A model generated the notes under the pieces. It was not told where the DNA came from. It saw nothing but the letters and a program-made list of their open reading frames with translations, and did no database searches. The translations under genes and the position numbers were made by a program. Below, piece by piece: positions 43,801 through 53,734 of a stretch of DNA of 64,000 nt. The number at the start of each line of letters is the position of its first letter. Position 1 is the stretch's first letter. Source of the DNA: Elmis aenea (lineage: Eukaryota; Arthropoda; Insecta; Coleoptera; Elmidae); assembly GCA_947652605.1 (NCBI GenBank), contig OX393577.1, positions 6,634,868-6,698,867 on the forward strand, in the 5' to 3' direction.

Positions 43801-46264
43801 CTTCTCACTTCTTAAACATGTCATTTATGGCCTAATTAATGATTATAGCCCTCGAATAACTTTTTTAATTTTTCGTGAAAAATGGGAAAAGTGCAAAGGC
43901 TATAGTCTTTGCACTTTTCCCATTTTTGACCAAAATATCGATTTTCTTAAAACTAATGCAAATGGCTTCTCACTTCTTAAACATGTCATTTATGGCCTAA
44001 TTAATGATTATAGCCCTCGAATGACTTTTTTAATTTTTCGTGAAAAATGGGAAAAGTGCAAAGACTATAGCCTTTGCACTTTTCCCATTTTTGACCAAAA
44101 TATCGATTTTCTTAAAACTAATGCAAATGGCTTCTCACTTCTTAAACATGTCATTTATGGCCTAATTAATGATTATAGCCCTCGAATAACTTTTTTAATT
44201 TTTCGTGAAAAATGGGAAAAGTGCAAAGACTATAGCCTTTGCACTTTTCCCATTTTTGACCAAAATATCGATTTTCTTAAAACTAATGCAAATGGCTTCT
44301 CACTTCTTAAACATGTCATTTATGGCCTAATTAATGATTATAGCCCTCGAATAACTTTTTTAATTTTTCGTGAAAAATGGGAAAAGTGCAAAGACTATAG
44401 CCTTTGCACTTTTCCCATTTTTGACCAAAATATCGATTTTCTTAAAACTAATGCAAATGGCTTCTCACTTCTTAAACATGTCATTTATGGCCTAATTAAT
44501 GATTATAGCCCTCGAATAACTTTTTTAATTTTTCGTGAAAAATGGGAAAAGTGCAAAGGCTATAAGTCTTTGCACTTTTCCCATTTTTGACCAAAATATC
44601 GATTTTCTTAAAACTAATGCAAATGTCTTCTCACTTCTTAAACATGTCATTTATGGCCTAATTAATGATTATAGCCCTCGAATAACTTTTTTAATTTTTC
44701 GTGAAAAATGGGAAAAGTGCAAAGACTATAGCCTTTGCACTTTTCCCATTTTTGACCAAAATATCGATTTTCTTAAAACTAATGCAAATGGCTTCTCACT
44801 TCTTAAACATGTCATTTATGGCCTAATTAATGATTATAGCCCTCGAATAACTTTTTTAATTTTTCGTGAAAAATGGGAAAAGTGCAAAGACTATAGCCTT
44901 TGCACTTTTCCCATTTTTGACCAAAATATCGATTTTCTTAAAACTAATGCAAATGGCTTCTCACTTCTTAAACATGTCATTTATGGCCTAATTAATGATT
45001 ATAGCCCTTAAATAACTTTTTTAATTTTTCGTGAAAAATGGGAAAAGTGCAAAGACTATAGCCTTTGCACTTTTCCCATTTTTGACCAAAATATCGATTT
45101 TCTTAAAACTAATGCAAATGGCTTCTCACTTCTTAAACATGTCATTTATGGCCTAATTAATGATTATAGCCCTCGAATAACTTTTTTAATTTTTCGTGAA
45201 AAATGGGAAAAGTGCAAAGACTATAGCCTTTGCACTTTTCCCATTTTTGACCAAAATATCGATTTTCCTAAAACTAATGCAAATGGCTTCTCACTTCTTA
45301 AACATGTCATTTATGGCCTAATTAATGATTATAGCCCTCGAATAACTTTTTTAATTTTTCGTGAAAAATGGGAAAAGTGCAAAGACTATAGCCTTTGCAC
45401 TTTTCCCATTTTTGACCAAAATATCGATTTTCTTAAAACTAATGCAAATGGCTTCTCACTTCTTAAACATGTCATTTATGGCCTAATTAATGATTATAGC
45501 CCTCGAATAACTTTTTTAATTTTTCGTGAAAAATGGGAAAAGTGCAAAGACTATAGCCTTTGCACTTTTCCCATTTTTGACCAAAATATCGATTTTCCTA
45601 AAACTAATGCAAATGGCTTCTCACTTCTTAAACATGTCATTTATGGCCTAATTAATGATTATAGCCCTCGAATAACTTTTTTAATTTTTCGTGAAAAATG
45701 GGAAAAGTGCAAAGACTATAATAGCCTTTGCACTTTTCCCATTTTTGACCAAAATATCGATTTTCTTAAAACTAATGCAAATGGCTTCTCACTTCTTAAA
45801 CATGTCATTTATGGCCTAATTAATGATTATAGCCCTCGAATAACTTTTTTAATTTTTCGTGAAAAATGGGAAAAGTGCAAAGACTATAGCCTTTGCACTT
45901 TTCCCATTTTTGACCAAAATATCGATTTTCTTAAAACTAATGCAAATGGCTTCTCACTTCTTAAACATGTCATTTATGGCCTAATTAATGATTATAGCCC
46001 TCGAATAACTTTTTTAATTTTTCGTGAAAAATGGGAAAAGTGCAAAGACTATAGCCTTTGCACTTTTCCCATTTTTGACCAAAATATCGATTTTCTTAAA
46101 ACTAATGCAAATGGCTTCTCACTTCTTAAACATGTCATTTATGGCCTAATTAATGATTATAGCCCTCGAATAACTTTTTTAATTTTTCGTGAAAAATGGG
46201 AAAAGTGCAAAGACTATAGCCTTTGCACTTTTCCCATTTTTGACCAAAATATCGATTTTCTTAC
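31835..46264. repeat. 165-bp hairpin satellite, about 87 tandem copies
   Basis: The unit runs from GATTATAGCCCTCGAATAAC to GGCCTAATTAAT with a period of exactly 165 bp; for example, the GATTA junctions are at 32161 and 32326. Copies are almost identical inside the array. The first copy is more diverged and the array breaks off within a unit at the right edge. Each normal unit contains a perfect 21-bp inverted repeat (32198-32218 with 32227-32247) around an 8-nt loop ACTATAGC. Allowing two mismatches, the stem grows to about 29 bp. Variants: inverted loop, loop indels, a unit lacking one hairpin arm (32710s), 6-bp deletions (34287, 36427), and a linked block TTATACATG...GGCCGAATT...TTAGCCCTCAAATA. 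The long open frames across the array arise because 165 is 55 codons with no stop in that frame. I see no evidence of a protein. Confidence 0.97.
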
Positions 46265-46402
46265 ATGAAATATCCTGTTTTATAAAAATTTGCGTCTTTT
46301 TACTGTCATTTTTGCAAAATTATTTGTTAATTCCTAAACATCCATTTTCTCAGCCATTTGAGCTTGAATGTTTCGTTTTTATGTATCTTTAAAGGCTTAC
46401 TA
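46265..46402. other. Spacer between satellite and LTR element
   Basis: About 140 bp of unique AT-rich sequence. No feature seen. Confidence 0.5.
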
Positions 46403-46406
46403 CGTT

Positions 46407-46759
46407 TGAAGTGCGCCACTGTGTAATGAGTGAGTGGGGGAGAACAAATGGACGGGTTTGTGAAGGAAGAAGGGAGTGAGTCAAGCCGACTGAGGGCTAG
46501 ACCTAGGCGGCGAAGTTGGTACGTAAACTTAAAAGACAGGGGTCAAGTTTACGTTAACTGAAATATTAAGAAGATTGTATTTAAGTGGTTAGTTATATCA
46601 CCGAGTTATAGGCTACCAGTAGCCTAGTTGTTAATCGAAACGTGTAGTTTAACTTGTTTGAATAAAGCTTGTGTTTAACGGTGTGTCATTTCCATCAGTT
46701 GTCGGCATTATTACCATCATTATTATACGCCCACGACCCATATTAATAAGAGCTCAGCA
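46407..46759 (+). repeat. 5' LTR
   Basis: 353 bp, TG...CA ends. It contains a polyadenylation signal (GAATAAAGC near 46661) followed by GTGTGTCATTT. Compared with the 3' LTR it has 14 extra bases after CCTAGGC (about 46508-46521). Confidence 0.93.
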
Positions 46760-46761
46760 TT

Positions 46762-46776
46762 TGGTGCCCAACGTGA
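46762..46776 (+). other. Primer binding site candidate
   Basis: TGGTGCCCAACGTGA lies 2 bp inside the 5' LTR, where a tRNA primer-binding site is expected. The TGG start matches the CCA end of a tRNA. The tRNA species is not assigned. Confidence 0.65.
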
Positions 46777-47070
46777 CGCAGTGCGAATCCTTATACAACG
46801 AAATCACCGAGCATCGACGGCGGCATCTTTAAAGGACGCCGGCAGAAGCGAGGTGTACGAGAACTCGGGGAAGTACCGGCCGTACACACAACGTCAGAAG
46901 TCAACGCGCCGTGGTGGAAACAAGTTTTATCTGCGCCGATAAGCAAGTCGGCATTACAAGTTGGTATCGCTAGTAGTACGCAGTATTGATATTTTTGTAT
47001 TGCTATTTATTAAGTAATACGTAGTTATAAGGTATTATAAGTGGTAGCGTTAAATATAACGCCCGTAAAA

Positions 47071-48315
47071 ATGCCTAAACGTAGGGAAAAAAGTGTGGAT
47101 GATAAGGTAGAAGATAACTTTGATAGCAAGTGGCAGGCAATAATGTTTAAATTGGCTGAAGGGATGATTGTGATGCAAGATAATATAAATAAGTTGAGTG
47201 AAAATGTTGTAAGGCTGACGGATGCGAAAGAAGCAAGCGCAGCAGTTAGAAATGACGAGAACAATTCATCTGCATCCTGTAACGATAAGGGAGCGCGGAA
47301 AGATAAGCATTATATTGGATTGTGGCAGAAGTTGGGGGGTCAAAACATAATTTTTTACCCCAACGGAAGCGTACATCCAATGGCATTTTTAAACAAATTA
47401 ACTAATACATTAGATGAGGCTGGCGTTCCAGAATCCCGCCGAGTGAATTTAGCTATAAATAGCCTCAGAGGTTCCGCAGCGGACTGGGCGGGAGTGATGG
47501 AATACTCTTTCGGGACATATGATGGATTCTGTGAATCTTTTAAAAATAGGTACTGGGGGGTACAGGAGGAACGGGAGTTGGTGTTTGAAATTAAGAATGG
47601 TCAATACAAGGGGGGTAACAAGGCTGACTATTTTTTAAAAATAATATATCAGGCAAAATTTTTATCGGACGGGTTATCAGAGGAAAAATTGATCGAGTAC
47701 CTATCGTATCATTATCCTGCAGAAGTTAAACGAGGAATAGTGTCTTTAGGAGGTAAGGGAGTTGATGAGGTGGAAAAATATTTAAGAAAATTGGATTCCG
47801 TGACGTCGCCGGAATGCAGAAAGGAAGGTGAGGGCTGGCATAGACGTAATTATAGGGAAAATAATATGACGAGACCGCGACCTGAAAGGGGCGAAGAAAG
47901 ACGTGAAATGAATGTAAGAGTTGAAGGCCGCGAAACGGAAGCTCGGGATGAAAGGGGACGACGGGGCGAAACGGGTATAAACATGGTCACTAAATTTAAC
48001 GTGAGCACAGAAGATTTATTGAGTGAGGTAGAAGATGTAGAAGATATAGTAAAGAACAAGTTGGTATTTCCGAGATTGAATGCTATGGTGTTCAAAAAGG
48101 AGGTCGAAATTTTAATTGACTCGGGTAGTCAGGTGTCTGCGGAACGGGCGGAAATACAAAAGTTCTTTTTGTTATATGAAGGGCCTTATTTCATAAAACA
48201 AATCGCGGGGCCGAACTCCTACGTGGTGCAGGATGAGAGAGGAATTGTTTTGAATAATCAAAATATCGTAAATTTAAAAAAATATATAAAGCCCACGACT
48301 GAAGTGGTCGGTTAA
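47071..48315 (+). CDS. gag: Gag polyprotein fused in frame to an integrase C-terminal tail
   Basis: 414 codons from ATG 47071 (the frame is open further upstream, but this is the first ATG) to TAA. Order: charged N-terminal region with a likely coiled coil (about 1-60); a capsid-like domain about 80-250 (ADWAGVMEYSF, FKNRYWG...ELVFEIKNGQY, LSYHYPAEVKRG); an Arg/Glu-rich region (RPRPERGEERREMNVR), perhaps nucleic-acid binding in place of a zinc knuckle; the start of an aspartic protease (ILIDSGSQVS near 347-356); then an abrupt change to gypsy integrase C-terminal sequence (LLYEGPYFIKQIAGPNSYVV) and stop. Most of pol is missing between them, but the frame is kept. Gag would form particles that package the RNA; this copy cannot replicate alone. 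Confidence 0.85.
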   Translation: MPKRREKSVDDKVEDNFDSKWQAIMFKLAEGMIVMQDNINKLSENVVRLTDAKEASAAVRNDENNSSASCNDKGARKDKHYIGLWQKLGGQNIIFYPNGSVHPMAFLNKLTNTLDEAGVPESRRVNLAINSLRGSAADWAGVMEYSFGTYDGFCESFKNRYWGVQEERELVFEIKNGQYKGGNKADYFLKIIYQAKFLSDGLSEEKLIEYLSYHYPAEVKRGIVSLGGKGVDEVEKYLRKLDSVTSPECRKEGEGWHRRNYRENNMTRPRPERGEERREMNVRVEGRETEARDERGRRGETGINMVTKFNVSTEDLLSEVEDVEDIVKNKLVFPRLNAMVFKKEVEILIDSGSQVSAERAEIQKFFLLYEGPYFIKQIAGPNSYVVQDERGIVLNNQNIVNLKKYIKPTTEVVG

Positions 48316-48383
48316 TAAGTGTATATCCGTCAGTTATAAAAAAAAAAAATGTATTAAAATTAAGTAGAATTAGTTTTAATTTT

Positions 48384-48396
48384 AATAGGGGGGTGA
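48384..48396 (+). other. Polypurine tract
   Basis: AATAGGGGGGTGA directly precedes the 3' LTR, the usual site for plus-strand priming. Confidence 0.75.
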
Positions 48397-48735
48397 TGAA
48401 GTGCGCCACTGTGTAATGAGTGAGTGGGGGAGAACAAATGGACGGGTTTGTGAAGGAAGAAGGGAGTGAGTCAAGCCGACTGAGGGCTAGACCTAGGCGT
48501 AAACTTAAAAGACAGGGGTCAAGTTTACGTTAACTGAAATATTAAGAAGATTGTATTTAAGTGGTTAGTTATATCACCGAGTTATAGGCTACCAGTAGCC
48601 TAGTTGTTAATCGAAACGTGTAGTTTAACTTGTTTGAATAAAGCTTGTGTTTAACGGTGTGTCATTTCCATCAGTTGTCGGCATTATTACCATCATTATT
48701 ATACGCCCACGACCCATATTAATAAGAGCTCAGCA
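48397..48735 (+). repeat. 3' LTR
   Basis: 339 bp, same ends as the 5' LTR and nearly identical, but with 14 bases missing after CCTAGGC (about 48498). Followed by CGTT. Confidence 0.93.
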
Positions 48736-48739
48736 CGTT

Positions 48740-50640
48740 CTTCATATATGTTTTTACAGGGGCAAAAATCACAATCAGTTTCTATTTTCTTTTTACTATC
48801 GCCATACGTAGTATGAAGAAAGTATTGTATATATCAAAGTTTAAATATGTAAGTCTACTTCAGCAGAATATCTAAGGGCCCCATAGGGCTTCGCGCCCCC
48901 ATGCGATGGTATTACCTTGCATACCCCTGATTAATAAAGTTTGCACGGGCTCGATGTATTTATTACATGAACACGCTATTCACGGGTAAAATTCTAAAAA
49001 TAATCCTTACGAATAACATGCAGTAACAGATAAGAGCCGATAGTGATAAAGCGCGTTCAGGTGTTGAGAGTTGGAGGGAAAACAAATGTTTGTAGCTGAT
49101 AAAAGCTCACGTTCAAGATAAAATAGCTTTATAGAGTAAAGTTACATATGCCGTTCGCTCTATCTTGTCAATGGACTTTGCCTTGTCCTAGTCGCATCGG
49201 AATGTAGCACAGGGACTCCTCCTGTCACTCCTATAACAAATAATGAATGGTGTTTTCCAGTGGGCGACATCACAATGAAAAATTAGGGTTACAGGCTTAC
49301 AGGGTGTGTTTCACGTTTATAAAAATACATTAAAAACACTTTTACGAATACACCTATTATTTTATGAAAGTATTAGCGAATTTACATTTTATGTGGCCCG
49401 GTCTAGTGGTGTGTAGAATCTTCGTTTTTCCTTCCTGAAGTATAGCCATAATAGACTGACCTTCGCCTTTTCAATTACTCGTATCAATAACAGGATTTAC
49501 CTACTCAAAGAAGTTTTCTTGATCAAAAATTTGCGTTCTATTTGACACTGATCTAATTATTCACATTTTTCTTCATTATGCAATGGTTTTCACTTAATGA
49601 TCCAAATATGTTGTTAATAAAAATCGCAGTTCGATACTATAAAATAAAAATATATTTCTAAAGTATATTAACTATTGCATGTAAAAAGATAACACAGAAA
49701 AATCGAGGCCCCAAAAACTATTCTTCAGGGAAAAGTAGGATAACGTCCAATCTCAACTGAAAGTAGGTGATACAGTCGTTGAAGGCAAAAAGGATTACAT
49801 TAAGGTCCAATGTTACGAGACTAATACCATGAGACAAAACAAGGTTACATTTCACAAATATGCTACCGTCCGATATTCGTTTGGACGTTAGTTAAAAAAA
49901 AATAAAAACCTATTTCAAAAAAATAAATTGCAACTTTTACACAAACTGTAAATCGAATGTAATCAGAATTATACTTTATAAAGCAAATTATAGACACCTC
50001 AGTCTCTATATTTTCAAATTGATTCGCTACAAGTTTTTACTATGATTACAAACAGAAAATTAAAGGGTTGAGATTTCACGAACTGCATAAAGTGCTAAAC
50101 GTATTTTGACCTAATAGGATTACAATCAAAAATTGCTCTGAATAAAGTTTTGTATCTGCATTGTTTCACTTTGTCCTAGTTTCTGAAGCATGCAGAACTT
50201 CCTTTGTTTTTGTAATTTAAACTTCAGTATCAGATTTTTTGTTGATGCTTTTATTTGATTCACTATTCAAATTTAATTGCATTTCGTTATTTGAAACTTA
50301 TACGATTTAAAAATAGCGTAGTGCGTTGTATAAATAACACTTCAATTCGTTATTGTAATTTCATATTAGGTTTAAGCTGATTTATTAAAAATAAAAAATA
50401 CGATTCATATTTCAAAGATTTTATTTTGAGTATCTTAAAAGCTTCAAGCAATTTATTTTCGGAGTACTTGCAAAATAATTGTTAATGGCGGTATCAATTT
50501 TCTCATCAGCCAAAACCTTTTACCGCACAATTTTCATTTAAAACAATGTTTATTAGGTTTTTTGTTTATTTTAATGAGTACCTTTTAAATTTAAGACCAC
50601 CTTTTTTGAACAATCTGTGTATAAAAAACAACTGCATTAA
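48740..50640. other. No gene recognised
   Basis: AT-rich sequence. A single CAGGGTGTGTTTCACG end at about 49301 lacks a partner and may be a truncated MITE. A short GC-rich segment (GGGCCCCATAGGGCTTCGCG, 48876) was not assigned. Confidence 0.4.
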
Positions 50641-50644
50641 AGAT

Positions 50645-51880
50645 TATTTTATTTAGTCATGTAGTCCTTCTACTGTTAGATGTAAGACTGTTAAGTTGTG
50701 CTGATTTTTTTCCATGTTTTTCTGTCTTCTGCTAGCTCTCCATTTATTTGATGTTTCTATCCGCTGCTGCTTTTTTAACTTCGTCTTGCCAGGTTTTTCT
50801 GTCTACCTCTTTTGTTTTTTCCCTGTGATCTTGCTTCATAGGCTTTTCTGGTTAATCTTTCTTCATTCATTCTATAAATGTAGTTTTTCCATTTATCTTC
50901 CAGTTCTTTTTCTTCTTTATGTTCATCGAACTTTCTGTTTATTATCTCTTGGTATTTGTTTCTTACTATTAGATCTTTTAATGTATGGCTCTGTATTTTC
51001 TCCTTTGCTATTTTTCTTCTTTTGTCCAGTTTTCCTTTTTTTTTGTTTTTATTTCCATTTTTTATAAATGATGGTCACTACCGATTTATTAATGACCATA
51101 CTTCCTCATTTATCAGTTTTATTTTCACTATCAGTATTCTTTCGTTTATATATTTTTCTTCTACTATATCTGTCATTCTTTTTCGTTCTATTATTAATCC
51201 TATCCATCCCTTATGGATTTTAATCAAAACTTTCCTTCTTTTTAGTTTCTGTTGTTCCTAGAATCTCTACTTTATGTTTCCTTATTTCTTCTTTTCCTTT
51301 CATGCTTCTGGTATTCCGAGTACCTATTGTCATTTTGTTTTTCTTATCTCTATTTTAATATAATTTTTAATATCTCGTGCTCTGATTGCTATCTGTTTTT
51401 CCTTATCCATGTCCGTTTTCGGGTTGGGTTTGTGCCATTTGTTTCGTAACTTGTTTTCTGTACGTAGTTTTTGGGGTCTGTGTTTTTTGCTGTAGCTCCT
51501 CTTTCTCTTTATTCCATAGCCAGATGTGATCATATACGATTAGTTTAGGTAAGCTACTCTGACTCTTTTGCCCTTTTTGTTTCTTTTTATGCCTCTTCTC
51601 TGATTTGTCTTTGTATTTTTCGTTCTTTTACTGTTAGGTCATTGTGTATGTAAACGTTTTTGCCTTTTAATCTGCTCTTATTCTGCATTATCTTTATATT
51701 ATCCTCCCATTTACTTATCGTTGCTATTGTCATATTTTTGCCATATTTTTGACCCACATACATCTGTTTGATTTATCTACTTTGACTCCTAAATTTTGAT
51801 CTAGAAATTTTTCCATACCTGCTGTCCCGTTACTTTTATCAAATTTTGCTCCCTTTATGACAATGTTATATTAAATAAAC
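50645..51880 (-). mobile_element. Degraded non-LTR retrotransposon (ORF1-like, endonuclease and C-terminal pieces)
   Basis: Read on the minus strand, from right to left: an ORF1-like piece (GKNVYIHNDLTVKERKIQRQ, 51600s), an endonuclease-like piece (WIGLIIERKRM, then EEKYINERILIVKIKLINEE, about 51240-51060), and the C-terminal tail of the polyprotein (RLTRKAYEARSQGKNKRGR, TWQDEVKKAAADRNIK-like, about 50860-50730). Each is broken by stops and frameshifts. The reverse-transcriptase region is absent, so the copy is internally deleted. The apparent plus-strand frames here are its T-rich complement. Clade not assigned. Confidence 0.7.
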
Positions 51881-53730
51881 ATATCGAGATAAATAGCAAA
51901 TAGTAGGTAAAAGCAGATTTGATCACTTAAAAAAACAATGCGAAATAGATCCAATAGGAAAACGGTTGCCAAACAGAACGACAATTGAACACTGTTTTAT
52001 GAAAGCGAAACACTACACTCGTAAAAACAGCGATGAATTAATCTAATATGAGGAAGAGACTACCAGAAATACCACGTGGAGATGAAGAGATACTCTAGAA
52101 GAAAACAACCAATGCCTAAGAAACGAAATAACAAGAGAAGAAACGAAAATAATCATTTACAAGTGTTTCCATTATACAACGTATTTGTTTCGTGTTTAAG
52201 AAAGTTAATTGGAGGAAATAACTCGCTTATTTTGAATAGTCTAGGAAGATAGCGTGACAACATATTACCAAGTTTTAATATATTTACATGATTCGGTGTT
52301 ATGATAAGTTAAATTTCTTTTTTGTAGACGCGATCCTTTTCAATAGCTGGAAATTGCACTCAAACACGCAATATTAGTGTTTCAGCATTAACTTCTGGTA
52401 TCTGTCGGCATTTTTACTTTCGCGCAATTCATTATGCGCACGACATTGTCAATTGCTAAAGATAGATTGATTACGTAAATTGACTTTGAGGGAGTTAATA
52501 ACGAACAAAAGTAAATGGGGATGTTTATTTTACTACGTGTAAATATGTCGATAAACTTGTCAATATGAAAATAACACAAGGCGAAATGAGACAAAGATAA
52601 TCAGAGAATCAAATGGATTATTGCAGCACTGCAGTAGCAAAATGCAGTTTTTTTTTAACGTTGTATCTATCGGTTGGTTTTTCAAGTGGTGCATTTTCAA
52701 TAGAAGCAGATAATAGTAATTTTGTAGCGGGAATAGTATATAATAGACTTCAAATTATAAAGTAACAAAAATATCCACCAAAATCTAATTATGAACCAAG
52801 AGTTTTTTAACATTGAACTTGGCGCATGCGTATGTTTACGATACACTTCTGCATCACGCACCATGTGTTAGTTTCGCGGGCTGAATCTAAATATACGATT
52901 GATTTTCGGTGTGCTTGTCAGTGATTAATTAAAACTAACACTTGTGTTCACTCAGCATGTAAAATTCTGTAAAAAAGGTAATATAAAAGTAGTTTTTTTA
53001 ATGTACAAAATTGCGTCTTATATTGCTTCTTCTCCGTGCGTAATTTTTTATTGTACAAACAAATACACCACACAAATAAATGTTACTTCCATTAAATTTC
53101 TTGTTGTGGCCGACTGATACATTTAAAACAATATCAGTGTGACTTGCAACAGCTGTCTGGTGATCAATTTTAATTTTTAAATGTTACAAGAAAATTGTAT
53201 CTACAAGTATTTGCTGGCTTATTTGTCGCACAGAAATAATTTTGTTGTTACACAAATACATGTGAACACTCACGTGATCCTGAACGAAACAAATGCGACA
53301 CAAAACGTGATCCTTCAAATTAAGTCATAGGTACGCAGTTTAAGTGATGGACATTAGATATTTTGCTTATTTTCTGGTTCAAAATGATTTTTTACTCCAA
53401 TCAAGAGTATGTAATGTAATAATGGGAGACAGTGAATTTGTGACAAAAAAGAACGTAACAAACATTTAAACTTTAAAGTAGACATTTTAAAATCTTGCCA
53501 ATGTAATTTTTTGAGCTTATGATAATATCTGATAGGAGTTAAATAGTCATTAGTTTCTATAGTAAATAACTTTTATACCCGCGTATATCAATATACACGT
53601 ACTTAAATTGAAATAATATAGGTAGTAAAGTATTTTATTGCTACATACTTAAATTTCGGTGTAATTTACATATCTTTAATAAATATTGACTAGAACCTGA
53701 GAATTAAATTAAAACGGTCCTCACATAATT
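51881..53730. other. No gene recognised; possible 5' exon
   Basis: Mostly AT-rich. Around 52850-52975 the composition changes, with a CpG-containing stretch, an ATATAC at 52891, TCAGT at 52918-52922 (an insect initiator-like sequence about 30 bp later), and a possible donor AAAAAAG|GTAATA at 52979. This could be an untranslated first exon of a plus-strand gene, but the evidence is thin. Confidence 0.25.
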
Positions 53731-53734
53731 ACTG

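Larger units (their letters stand above)
46407..48735 (+). mobile_element. Non-autonomous Ty3/gypsy-type LTR retrotransposon
   Basis: Two LTRs start TGAAGTGCGCC and end GAGCTCAGCA (46407-46759, 48397-48735), flanked by the 4-bp duplication CGTT (46403-46406, 48736-48739). A primer-binding-site-like TGGTGCCCAACGTGA starts two bases after the 5' LTR (46762), and a purine tract AATAGGGGGGTGA precedes the 3' LTR. The interior is only about 1.6 kb and carries one Gag frame; protease, reverse transcriptase, RNase H and the integrase core are absent. The LTRs differ by one 14-bp indel and otherwise look almost identical, so the insertion is recent. Mobilisation would need enzymes from a full-length relative. 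Confidence 0.93.

Noticed and set aside
31993..45011. Open frames of 120-989 codons as a repetitive protein gene
   Set aside because: They follow from a 165-bp period with one stop-free frame; they are broken repeatedly by single-base insertions and lack any gene structure.
31835..46264. CRISPR array
   Set aside because: The repeats are directly adjacent with no unique spacers, and the setting is eukaryotic.
49299..49330. CAGGGTGTGTTTCACG as a MITE
   Set aside because: Only one end was found, so no element can be delimited.
50714..51261. Phe/Leu-rich plus-strand frames resembling membrane proteins
   Set aside because: They are the T-rich complement of a minus-strand non-LTR retrotransposon remnant.
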